Below are positions 1-6,274 of a stretch of 19,938 nt of DNA, piece after piece. How positions within the stretch are numbered: the first letter of the stretch is position 1; the number at the start of each line of letters is the position of its first letter. The stretch is from Phycisphaerales bacterium. GTDB taxonomy: Bacteria; Planctomycetota; Phycisphaerae; Tepidisphaerales; Tepidisphaeraceae. The stretch lies in the NCBI GenBank assembly GCA_028288775.1, contig JAQGHP010000661.1:1-19938 (forward strand), read 5' to 3'. Under the pieces are notes generated by a model that was given only the letters and a program-made list of their open reading frames with translations, ran no database searches and was not told the origin of the DNA. The position numbers and the translations under genes were made by a program.

Positions 1-1250
1 TCCGTTTCGCTGTCGCGAACGAAGTATATGTCGGACAGGATCGTCTCGTCCGCGGCGGAAAAACTCGTGGCGAAGTCGTCGAGCAATAAGCGGGTTCGGC
101 TGTGCTGATGCGGCTGAAACACGCACAGCAACCGCCGGGGCTTGTACCTCCCGCGCAGGGCGGCCAGGGTCGCGCGGACTTCGGTGGGATGGTGCCCGTA
201 GTCGTCAACGACGATCGCGCCGTTGAACCGGCCCATCTCCGTCATCCGCCGATCGACGCCCGTGAATTTCCCCACCGCATCTGCGGCGGCGGCCGGGTCG
301 ATCCCGCAGGCGACGCACGCCGCGACGGCGAGCGTGGCGTTGAAGAGATTGTGCAGTCCGGCCACCGATAGCCGCAAGGTCGCGACGGGATGATTGTTGA
401 AGAAAATTTCCCCGCGGTAGCAGCCGTTTTCTTCACCCAGGTTGCGCGTAGACCACGTAGCGGGCTTGTCGAGGGCGATCGTCTGGACCGGCGTTTCGAT
501 GCCTTTCAGGGCCGCGGCCACGTTTGCGTCGTCGCCGTTCACCAGTAGCAGCCCATCGAGCGGTACGACTGCGGCGAAGGTGCGGAAGCTTTCGACGATG
601 TCGTCGATGTCTTTGTAGCAGTCGAGATGGTCTTCCTCGATGTTCGTGATGCACGCCACGCGCGGGCGGAGATTATGGAAGCTGCGGTCGAACTCGCACG
701 CCTCGGCGACGAACGCGCGGCCTTTGCCCGAGCGGCTGCCGCCCCCGAGCTGCGGGACGGTGCCGCCGACCACGAAGCTCGGGTCGGCACCGCATTGCAG
801 TAGCGCGAATGCGGTCATGGCGGTGGTGGTGGATTTGCCGTGCGTGCCGGCGACGGCCACGCCCAATCGCTCGGCCATTACCTGCCCGAGCAGCTCGGCA
901 TATTTGAGCTGCGGCAGACGCATCGCCCGTGCGGCGAGGAACTCGCCGTTGGTTTCCGGGATGGCGGCGGTGCGGACGACGAGGTCGATGTCGCGCGAAA
1001 GTAGTTCGCCGCTCTGCGTGCGGGAGATGCGCACGCCGCGTTTCATCAGCTCGAAGGTTTGGGCGTTGGGCTTGGGCTCGGAGCCGCTGACGGCCGCGCC
1101 GCTATCGAGAAGCATGCGCGCCAGGCCGCTCATCCCCGACCCGCCGATGCCGATGAAATGCACGCGTCGCCCCGCAAATTGGCTCGGGGAGCGCGATTCC
1201 GTTCGCAACTCGCTGACGGCGTGAAGCATGTTCGTGGGCATGGTACTCAT
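1..1250 (-). CDS. murC: UDP-N-acetylmuramate--L-alanine ligase MurC (C-terminus cut by window edge)
   Basis: MurC is the cytoplasmic ATP-dependent ligase that adds L-alanine to UDP-MurNAc, the first step of the peptide stem. The reverse strand is open from ATG at 1250 to the left edge, giving 416 residues; the family is usually around 460-480, so only the end is missing. Visible motifs are GIGGSGMSG near residues 34-42 (Rossmann-like UDP-binding domain), the ATP loop GTHGKSTTT at 135-143, NIEEDHLD near 200, the HNLFN region near 290 and the C-terminal DDYGHHPTE and FQPHQHSRT motifs that separate MurC from other Mur ligases. ATGs at 1241 and 1229 are also in frame and none has a clear Shine-Dalgarno site, so the exact start is uncertain. 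The P-loop has Ser where many MurC proteins have Thr (GKTTT), a conservative change. It is the last visible gene of the dcw cluster, 267 bases downstream of murG. Confidence 0.95.
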   Translation of the reverse strand, partial: MSTMPTNMLHAVSELRTESRSPSQFAGRRVHFIGIGGSGMSGLARMLLDSGAAVSGSEPKPNAQTFELMKRGVRISRTQSGELLSRDIDLVVRTAAIPETNGEFLAARAMRLPQLKYAELLGQVMAERLGVAVAGTHGKSTTTAMTAFALLQCGADPSFVVGGTVPQLGGGSRSGKGRAFVAEACEFDRSFHNLRPRVACITNIEEDHLDCYKDIDDIVESFRTFAAVVPLDGLLLVNGDDANVAAALKGIETPVQTIALDKPATWSTRNLGEENGCYRGEIFFNNHPVATLRLSVAGLHNLFNATLAVAACVACGIDPAAAADAVGKFTGVDRRMTEMGRFNGAIVVDDYGHHPTEVRATLAALRGRYKPRRLLCVFQPHQHSRTRLLLDDFATSFSAADETILSDIYFVRDSET

Positions 1251-1284
1251 GGCGCTATACGAGTCAAAGCATGCGGGACAAACA

Positions 1285-1502
1285 AACCCGAATTCCGAAA
1301 CCCGAAACCCGAATCAAATCCGAACGACGAAGTGCGAATTCGGGGGAGCCACGAATGGCACGAATGTACACGAATGAATTCGCTCTTATTCGCGTTCCTT
1401 CGTGTCTCACGTCTTTCTTCGCCCCTCGGCGGTAGAGTTCTTCGATTCGGATTTCGTCATTCGGATTTGATTCGGGTTTCGGGGATTCGGAATTCGGGCT
1501 TC
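1285..1502. repeat. Heptad inverted-repeat element A (murG/murC junction)
   Basis: The left arm (about 1285-1344) is a row of 7-base units ending in CGAA: ACCCGAA, TTCCGAA, ACCCGAA, ACCCGAA, then the 4-base insert TCAA, then ATCCGAA, CGACGAA and GTGCGAA. The right arm (about 1439-1502), read on the minus strand, gives GCCCGAA, TTCCGAA, one extra base, CCCCGAA, ACCCGAA, TCAA, ATCCGAA, TGACGAA and ATCCGAA. The arms are therefore inverted copies that share even the TCAA register break. The ~95-base interior holds CACGAATG at 1350, 1359 and 1369 with an imperfect inverted partner around 1387-1412. The element fills most of the 267-base gap between murG and murC. A transcript from either strand could form a long hairpin; a role in termination, attenuation or RNA processing is inference. 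Confidence 0.85.
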
Positions 1503-1517
1503 GAGCGCCGCCTCTCC

Positions 1518-2657
1518 TCATCGACCGGCCGGCATCAATTCCATCATTACCCGCGCGACGTTGTCCGCCGCGTCGGGCTTGCCGATCTTCTTCGCGGCTT
1601 CGGACATGGCGCGGCGCTTTTCCGCATCGTACAAAAGGGGCTCGATGATCCCCCGCAATTTGTCGGCATTCTTGCGGCGATCCTTCTCGTCATCCATCAG
1701 CACCGCCGCCCCGGCGTCGGCCAGCACCTTTGCGTTGAGCCGCTGGTGCATGTCCTTGTGGAAGGGGTAGGGCATGAGGACGGAAGGCACGCCGGTGGCG
1801 GTAAGCTCGGCGCAACTGCTCGCGCCCGAGCGGCTGATGGCCAGGTCGGCGACCGACCAGATGTCGGCCATGGCCGGGGTGAAATCGATGATGCGGACGG
1901 GGAGGGCGGTTCCGCGGTCAGCCAGTTCGCGGTAGCCCGCACGGACGGCATCGGCATGGTCGCGGCCGGAGAGGTGCAGGACCTGCCAGCCGCGAAGCGT
2001 GACCCCGCCCAGCATGGTGATCACCGCCTCGTTCACCGTCTGCGCGCCCAGCGACGCGCCGGTGACCACGAGGGTGAGCAATTTCGGGTCGAGGCTGAGC
2101 CGTGCCGCGGCCTGGGAGCGGGGCGGCAGATTGCGAATGTCACAGCGAATGGGGCACCCGGTGACACGGACCTTCGCCTTCTCCGCGCTGCTAATGTGAT
2201 CGGCGGTGGCTTCAAACTGGCAGCAGACCGCCCGCACGCGCTTCAGAAGGAATTGGTTGGCTTTGCCGGGGATGACGTCGGGGTTGACCAGGGCGCAGGG
2301 AACTTTTTTGCCCGCGGCCTCGCGGATTGCGACACCCGCCGCGTATCCGCCAAGGCCGAGTGCAACGGCGGGGCGGCGCTCCCGGAGAACTTTGCGGACG
2401 AGATCCTTGGTTTCCCGCCAGGACTTCCAGAACTTCAGCAGCCCCGCAACCGTCGTCACCGGTGGAACAATCGGCTGCGGCAGAAACTCAAAGCCCGTTG
2501 GCCCGAGAATGACCTTGTCGATCTCCCGCTGCGTGCAAAGAAACAGCGGTTTTGCCTCGGGAAGGAGCTTGCGCAACGACTCGGCCACGGCAATCCCGGG
2601 AAACAGGTGCCCACCCGTGCCCCCGCCCGCAAACAAGATCGTTATCGGCTCGGCCAT
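1518..2657 (-). CDS. murG: UDP-GlcNAc:lipid I N-acetylglucosaminyltransferase MurG
   Basis: MurG is a GT-B glycosyltransferase (GT28) at the cytoplasmic face of the inner membrane. It transfers GlcNAc from UDP-GlcNAc to lipid I, making lipid II. The 379-residue protein is slightly longer than the typical ~355. It begins MAEPITILFAGGGTGGHLFP, with the glycine-rich GGTGGH loop and His17. The donor-site signature SRSGASSCAELTATGVP followed by PYPFHKDMHQ lies around residues 275-300. ATG 2657 places the first glycine loop at the expected distance from the N-terminus; no Shine-Dalgarno site is visible before it. murG is flanked by heptad repeat element A on the murC side and element B on the ftsW side, so although it is co-directional with its neighbours it is separated from both by strong potential hairpins. 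Confidence 0.97.
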   Translation of the reverse strand: MAEPITILFAGGGTGGHLFPGIAVAESLRKLLPEAKPLFLCTQREIDKVILGPTGFEFLPQPIVPPVTTVAGLLKFWKSWRETKDLVRKVLRERRPAVALGLGGYAAGVAIREAAGKKVPCALVNPDVIPGKANQFLLKRVRAVCCQFEATADHISSAEKAKVRVTGCPIRCDIRNLPPRSQAAARLSLDPKLLTLVVTGASLGAQTVNEAVITMLGGVTLRGWQVLHLSGRDHADAVRAGYRELADRGTALPVRIIDFTPAMADIWSVADLAISRSGASSCAELTATGVPSVLMPYPFHKDMHQRLNAKVLADAGAAVLMDDEKDRRKNADKLRGIIEPLLYDAEKRRAMSEAAKKIGKPDAADNVARVMMELMPAGR

Positions 2658-2712
2658 CAGAGGGTGCTAGAGTAGCGAGCGAAGGGCGGATGGGAAGGGG
2701 GAGGGGGGAGGA

Positions 2713-3029
2713 GTGCAAAGTGCAAAGTGCAAAGTGCAGAGGGCAGGTGGCAGAGGGCAGAGGGCAGAGTGACGAGTGCTGAGTGCTGAGTGCTGAGTGC
2801 TGAGAATGCAAATCCGATCACGCCGGGTACGAGCTGAAAGCGAGGCCCCGGATTCTTCGAGGGACGGGGTTCTCTTGCGCACCGAATCCGGGGCCTCGCT
2901 GTCGCTCGTACGCGGCGTGAATGATTCGAGACAATCGCCCGGTTCGACGGCGCTCACCGCACGCAGCACCCGACTCCGTGCGCTCTTCTTCTGGCTCCTG
3001 GCTCCTCGCCACCCTCAGCACTCAGCATT
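2713..3029. repeat. Heptad inverted-repeat element B (ftsW/murG junction)
   Basis: This accounts for the 357-base gap between ftsW and murG. The left arm (2713-2810) is 14 consecutive 7-base units in perfect register: GTGCAAA three times, GTGCAGA, GGGCAGG, TGGCAGA, GGGCAGA twice, GTGACGA, GTGCTGA four times and GAATGCA. The right arm (2988-3029) is six units (CTTCTGG, CTCCTGG, CTCCTCG, CCACCCT, CAGCACT, CAGCATT). Its reverse complement reads AATGCTG, AGTGCTG, AGGGTGG and so on, matching the GTGCTGA part of the left arm. Between them lie a separate long hairpin (2819-2919) and about 70 bases with no recognised feature. The stop codon of ftsW (3015-3017) is inside the right arm. I do not know a named family for it; cyanobacterial heptanucleotide STRR repeats are the nearest analogy. 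Confidence 0.9.
2819..2919. repeat. Long intergenic hairpin, REP-like, nested in element B
   Basis: The left arm 2819-2855 and right arm 2884-2919 are inverted copies of about 37 and 36 bases. The 16 bases closest to the loop (GCGAGGCCCCGGATTC against GAATCCGGGGCCTCGC) pair perfectly, and the outer part starting CACGCC pairs with two or three mismatches and a one-base bulge. The loop is 28 bases. Size and GC-rich stem resemble dispersed REP/BIME-type palindromes, which often occur in many copies per genome. Only one copy is in this window, so membership of a dispersed family cannot be shown here. Confidence 0.85.
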
Positions 3030-4205
3030 GACAGGACGAGCAGCCCGCGCCGACATTTTCCGTTCTTCAACTTCCACCATCTCCGGCCGGTGTTTGAACC
3101 GTGTGATGCTGCACAGGAGGCCCAAGGCGGCGCAGGTGATGACCAGGCCGCTGCCGCCGGCGCTGATGAGGGGGAGGGAAAGGCCCTTGGTGGGGACACT
3201 GACCGTTGCCACGGCGATATTAATCGCGGCTTGCAGGCCGAGCATGGAGGCGATGCCGAAGGCGAGCATTTTGCCGAAGTCGTCGCGCTTCTGGCGGATC
3301 ATCTGCCAGGCGACGAACACGACGCCCAGGTACAACGCGACCGTCAGCATCGCGCCGAACAAGCCGAGCTCTTCACAGATCACGGCAAAGATGAAGTCGG
3401 TCGTGTCTTCCGGGAGGTAGCCGAGCTTTTGAATGCCGTTTCCCAGGCCGCGGCCAAAGATGCCGCCGGTGGAGAAGCTCAGGAGGCTCTGGATCATGTG
3501 ATAGCCTTCGCCCTGCGGGTTTTCCCAAGGGTGCATGAAGGCCATGATCCGTTTCATGCGATAGGCTTTATGGGTGATGAACCACGTCCCGGCCATCACC
3601 GCGGGAACGAGGACGATGAGAATGTGCCGCAGTTTTATTCGCCCGGCCAGGAGCATGGTGAACGCACAAATCGCAATCAACGCTGCCGTGCCGAAATCCT
3701 GAATTACCACCAATAAGCACAGTGCGCCAACCGGCAGCATCGCCGGAAGAAAGCCGCGGAAAAAACGTTCCGTTGGTTTGCGCGTCAGCCAGTAGGAAAG
3801 AAAGAGCACCGTGGCCCATTTGGCCAGTTCAGAGGGCTGGATCTGGATTGGCCCGAGTTTAATCCAACGTCGTGCGCCGTTTACGGACATGCCGATGCCG
3901 GGGACGAGCACCGCGGCGCAGGTGAGGGCTGCCGCGATGGACGTCCACGTGATTGGCGAACGCCACAGCGAGCGGTAGCGAACGCCCAGGAACGCGTAAT
4001 CCACCCGGCCAACGATCCAAAACGTGACGACCGCCCCGATCGCAAATCGCAGGTGTTTGGCCCCAAGAAGCGACCATTTCCAATGAAGTTCGCCGGTCAC
4101 GGAGGACGACGCCGACTGCACCATCAGCACGCCGATGCACAAAAGCCCCAGCACGCAGAAGGTAAGTATGTCCTGATGGCGAAGTCGGTAGATCGAGGCG
4201 TCCAT
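3015..4205 (-). CDS. ftsW: SEDS peptidoglycan glycosyltransferase FtsW
   Basis: FtsW is the polytopic membrane polymerase of the SEDS family that joins lipid II disaccharides into glycan strands at the septum, working with a class B penicillin-binding protein. The 396-residue product is hydrophobic throughout, with about ten membrane segments. It shows the family motifs NGARRWI, QPSELAK, QDFGTA, GRGLGNGIQK, the LPEDTTDFIFAVICEELG block that carries the catalytic Asp, and PTKGLSLPLISAGGSGL near the C-terminus. FtsW proteins commonly read HTDF where this one has TTDF. Dcw-cluster position next to murG favours FtsW over RodA. The start at 4205 has no obvious Shine-Dalgarno site. The last codons (Ala-Glu-Cys-stop) are encoded inside the right arm of heptad element B, suggesting that the repeat reaches into, or once altered, the gene end. 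Confidence 0.95.
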   Translation of the reverse strand: MDASIYRLRHQDILTFCVLGLLCIGVLMVQSASSSVTGELHWKWSLLGAKHLRFAIGAVVTFWIVGRVDYAFLGVRYRSLWRSPITWTSIAAALTCAAVLVPGIGMSVNGARRWIKLGPIQIQPSELAKWATVLFLSYWLTRKPTERFFRGFLPAMLPVGALCLLVVIQDFGTAALIAICAFTMLLAGRIKLRHILIVLVPAVMAGTWFITHKAYRMKRIMAFMHPWENPQGEGYHMIQSLLSFSTGGIFGRGLGNGIQKLGYLPEDTTDFIFAVICEELGLFGAMLTVALYLGVVFVAWQMIRQKRDDFGKMLAFGIASMLGLQAAINIAVATVSVPTKGLSLPLISAGGSGLVITCAALGLLCSITRFKHRPEMVEVEERKMSARAARPVNAEC

Positions 4206-4345
4206 TAGGCCAGTTATCGGACGTACGCCCCGGCGGGCTTGAGCGAGTCGAGATGTCGTTGGTCAGAAATGCGTAAATGATCGGGCTGGACGGCTGGGCA
4301 ATCGCGGAGATTCGTCGCACGATCTTAAATCCGCTCAGTAGCTGA

Positions 4346-4933
4346 TCACGGTAGCAAATCCGAAACCCTAAGCACCGCCTGCGGGGCAGCAAGGGGTGAG
4401 AGCGTCTGCGCAGCCGAGTACACGCGCAGTTCGCCGTATTGGGGGTCGCCGATTTCCGCGCCAATGGGGCTGCGGCGGACTTCGACACACTTGCCGTTCA
4501 CGTTGATGATCCAGTAGTCGGAAATGCCGTGGGCGGCGTAGAGGCGGGCCTTGTCGATGCGGTCGAAATCGAGCGTGGTGTCGCTGACCTCAATTACAAG
4601 CAGCGCGGTTGTCGGATGCTGGACGTTTTGCCTCGGTGTGCCGGACAAAACCACGAAATCCGGAAGGGGGCGGGACTCGCCCAGGCGCATCGGACACTGT
4701 ACGCGAAGGGTGAAGTGCGTCGGCGGAAAGATTGCAGACAATTCACTCGTGATTAACTGAATAGCCTGCGCGTGCGGGTCGTTCATGGGAGGCAACTCCA
4801 AAAGGTCGCCCTCGACCAACTCTACGCGCCGGCCGTCGAACGTGCCCCGTTCGGAAGCGCGGTCGAATTCATCGCCAGTCCAGCGAAATCGCTGGGCCCT
4901 ACCGGCCGGAGACATTGTGGTTGCGTACGACAT
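4346..4933 (-). CDS. Uma2-family (DUF820) PD-(D/E)XK nuclease-like protein
   Basis: The 195-residue protein has the layout of the Uma2 family: RVELVEGDLLELPP near residues 36-49, PDFVVL at 91-96, EVSDTTLDFDRIDKARLYAAHGISDYWIINV near 115-145. Probable metal and catalytic residues of the restriction-endonuclease fold are E38, D92, E115 and K128. All are present, so the protein may be active; the biological role of Uma2 proteins is poorly known. The start at 4933 is supported by GAGG nine bases upstream and a TATAAT at 4954-4959. It lies between mraY and ftsW, in the slot where murD usually sits, and is separated from ftsW by 140 bases in which I see nothing coding. These genes are numerous in planctomycetes and cyanobacteria and move often, so insertion into the cell-wall cluster is a reasonable inference. 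No partner toxin, antitoxin or methylase is next to it. Confidence 0.93.
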   Translation of the reverse strand: MSYATTMSPAGRAQRFRWTGDEFDRASERGTFDGRRVELVEGDLLELPPMNDPHAQAIQLITSELSAIFPPTHFTLRVQCPMRLGESRPLPDFVVLSGTPRQNVQHPTTALLVIEVSDTTLDFDRIDKARLYAAHGISDYWIINVNGKCVEVRRSPIGAEIGDPQYGELRVYSAAQTLSPLAAPQAVLRVSDLLP

Positions 4934-4953
4934 CAGGACTTACCTCGCCGGGA

Positions 4954-4959
4954 ATTATA
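4954..4959 (-). promoter_or_regulatory. Candidate -10 box (TATAAT) of the Uma2 gene
   Basis: Read on the minus strand this is a perfect TATAAT, 20 bases before the ATG at 4933 and followed by the ribosome-binding sequence GAGGTAA. No good TTGACA-like -35 box is seen 16-18 bases further upstream, so it may be weak or activator-dependent. Confidence 0.45.
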
Positions 4960-5008
4960 CATCTGCAATTGGACGAATGATAGGAATTGGATGGGCCCAA
5001 TTGCGCGT

Positions 5009-6145
5009 CTAGCGAAGCTTCACCGTGGCCAGCGCCATCGCCGCCAGCATGGCGCCCACCAGCCAGAAGCGGACTACCACCTGCTGCTCCGTCCAGCCCT
5101 TGCGCTGGAAATGGTGGTGGAGGGGGGACATGAGGAAAATGCGGCGGCCTTCGCCGAAACGCCTTCTCGAGTACTTGAAATAGCTCACTTGCAGCATCAC
5201 CGACAGTGCTTCAACCACGAAGATTCCGCCGACGAGGAAGAGGACCAGTTCCTGGCGGACGACGATGGCGATGTAGCCGATCAGGCCGCCCATCGCCAGC
5301 GATCCCGTGTCGCCCATGAAGACGCTCGCGGGGTTGCAATTGAACCACAAAAACCCAAGGCACGCCCCGGCCATCGCGCCCGAGAGCACGGCCATCTGGT
5401 CGGTTGCCTGCACGTAGGGAAGGTGCAGATAGCTCGCCCACTCCAGGCTCCCGACAATCAGCGAGAGCATCAAAAACGCGAAGCTGACGATGGCCATGCA
5501 ACCGGCGGCAAGCCCGTCCAGGCCGTCAGTCAAATTCACCGCGTTGCTCGAGCCGGTCATCACCACCGTGGCGATCGCGATGAACCCCGCCACGTTCAGC
5601 GGCAGGCGCGCCGATTTGAAAAACGGGAAATAGAGAAAATGCTCTTCATTCGAGCCGTAGTACCAGGTGAAATACGCCAGCAAAATTCCCAGGCCGATTT
5701 GAAAGAGGAGTTTCTCGAGGCTGGTGAGCCCCTGGCGGCTGCCGGTGCGCCGGGCGACGGTCAGTTTCAGCCAATCGTCGATCGCCCCGACGCCGCCCAG
5801 CCATACGAGGCACAGCAGCCCCATGTCCACGTAGAAGTTCCGCAGGTTCCCCAGCAGCAGAACGGTCGCAACGATCGAGCTAATGATGAGCAGGCCGCCC
5901 ATCGTCGGCGTGCCCTTCTTTCCCTCCATCACCTTATCGATATCTGCCTGGCCGAAGCTGGGCTGGTCGCCGATCTTCTGACGGCGGAGCCATGCGATCA
6001 CCCGCGGCCCGAACGCGATGCAGAAGACGAACCCCAGCACGATCGAAAGCGTCGCCTGAAACGTGACAAACCGAAACACGCGCAAAAACCCAAGCCCGTG
6101 GGCTTCGAGCCAGGCTTTGAAGTGTTCGGCGAGGAGGTAAAGCAT
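5009..6145 (-). CDS. mraY: Phospho-N-acetylmuramoyl-pentapeptide transferase MraY
   Basis: MraY is the integral membrane enzyme that transfers phospho-MurNAc-pentapeptide from UDP to undecaprenyl phosphate, giving lipid I. The 378-residue product has about ten hydrophobic segments and all the hallmarks of the family: KKGTPTMGG near residue 76, the first aspartate pair in IDDWLK near 123, NAVNLTDGLDGLA near 205-215, FMGDTGSL near 270 and the PLHHHF motif near 330. Length is a little above the usual ~360 because of an extended N-terminus that begins MLYLLAEHFKAWLEAHG. The ATG at 6145 is adjacent to heptad element C and lacks a visible Shine-Dalgarno site. Downstream, 75 bases separate it from the Uma2 gene, which has its own promoter-like sequence. 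Confidence 0.97.
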   Translation of the reverse strand: MLYLLAEHFKAWLEAHGLGFLRVFRFVTFQATLSIVLGFVFCIAFGPRVIAWLRRQKIGDQPSFGQADIDKVMEGKKGTPTMGGLLIISSIVATVLLLGNLRNFYVDMGLLCLVWLGGVGAIDDWLKLTVARRTGSRQGLTSLEKLLFQIGLGILLAYFTWYYGSNEEHFLYFPFFKSARLPLNVAGFIAIATVVMTGSSNAVNLTDGLDGLAAGCMAIVSFAFLMLSLIVGSLEWASYLHLPYVQATDQMAVLSGAMAGACLGFLWFNCNPASVFMGDTGSLAMGGLIGYIAIVVRQELVLFLVGGIFVVEALSVMLQVSYFKYSRRRFGEGRRIFLMSPLHHHFQRKGWTEQQVVVRFWLVGAMLAAMALATVKLR

Positions 6146-6153
6146 GTGGCTCA

Positions 6154-6271
6154 GGACTGGGGACTTAGGACTGAGGACTGAGGACTGAGGACTGAGGTAA
6201 AGTGAAAACAGTGTGCGGCATTTATCTCTCTCTGATCGCGCCCTCAGTCCTCAGTCCTCGGCACTCAGTCC
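6154..6271. repeat. Heptad inverted-repeat element C (murF/mraY junction)
   Basis: The left arm (6154-6195) is six 7-base units: GGACTGG, GGACTTA and GGACTGA four times. The right arm (6244-6271) is TCAGTCC, TCAGTCC, TCGGCAC and TCAGTCC, i.e. GGACTGA, GTGCCGA, GGACTGA, GGACTGA on the minus strand. The arms are inverted copies around a loop of about 48 bases. The element fills nearly the entire 129-base gap, from 3 bases before the murF stop codon to 8 bases from the mraY start. Confidence 0.9.
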
Positions 6272-6274
6272 TAC

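Noticed and set aside
1059..2675. Long plus-strand open frame (538 codons) across the murC/murG region
   Set aside because: It is antisense to murG and murC, runs through element A, and its translation is Gly/Arg/His-rich with no family motif; a GC-rich shadow.
2713..2810. CRISPR array
   Set aside because: The units are 7 bases without spacers, and no cas gene is present.
4206..4345. Remnant of murD between ftsW and the Uma2 gene
   Set aside because: Translations of the gap in all frames show no Mur-ligase motif.
4772..6181. Long plus-strand open frame (469 codons) across mraY
   Set aside because: Antisense to the clear mraY gene, composition dominated by His, Arg, Gln and Glu as expected for the complement of a membrane-protein gene.
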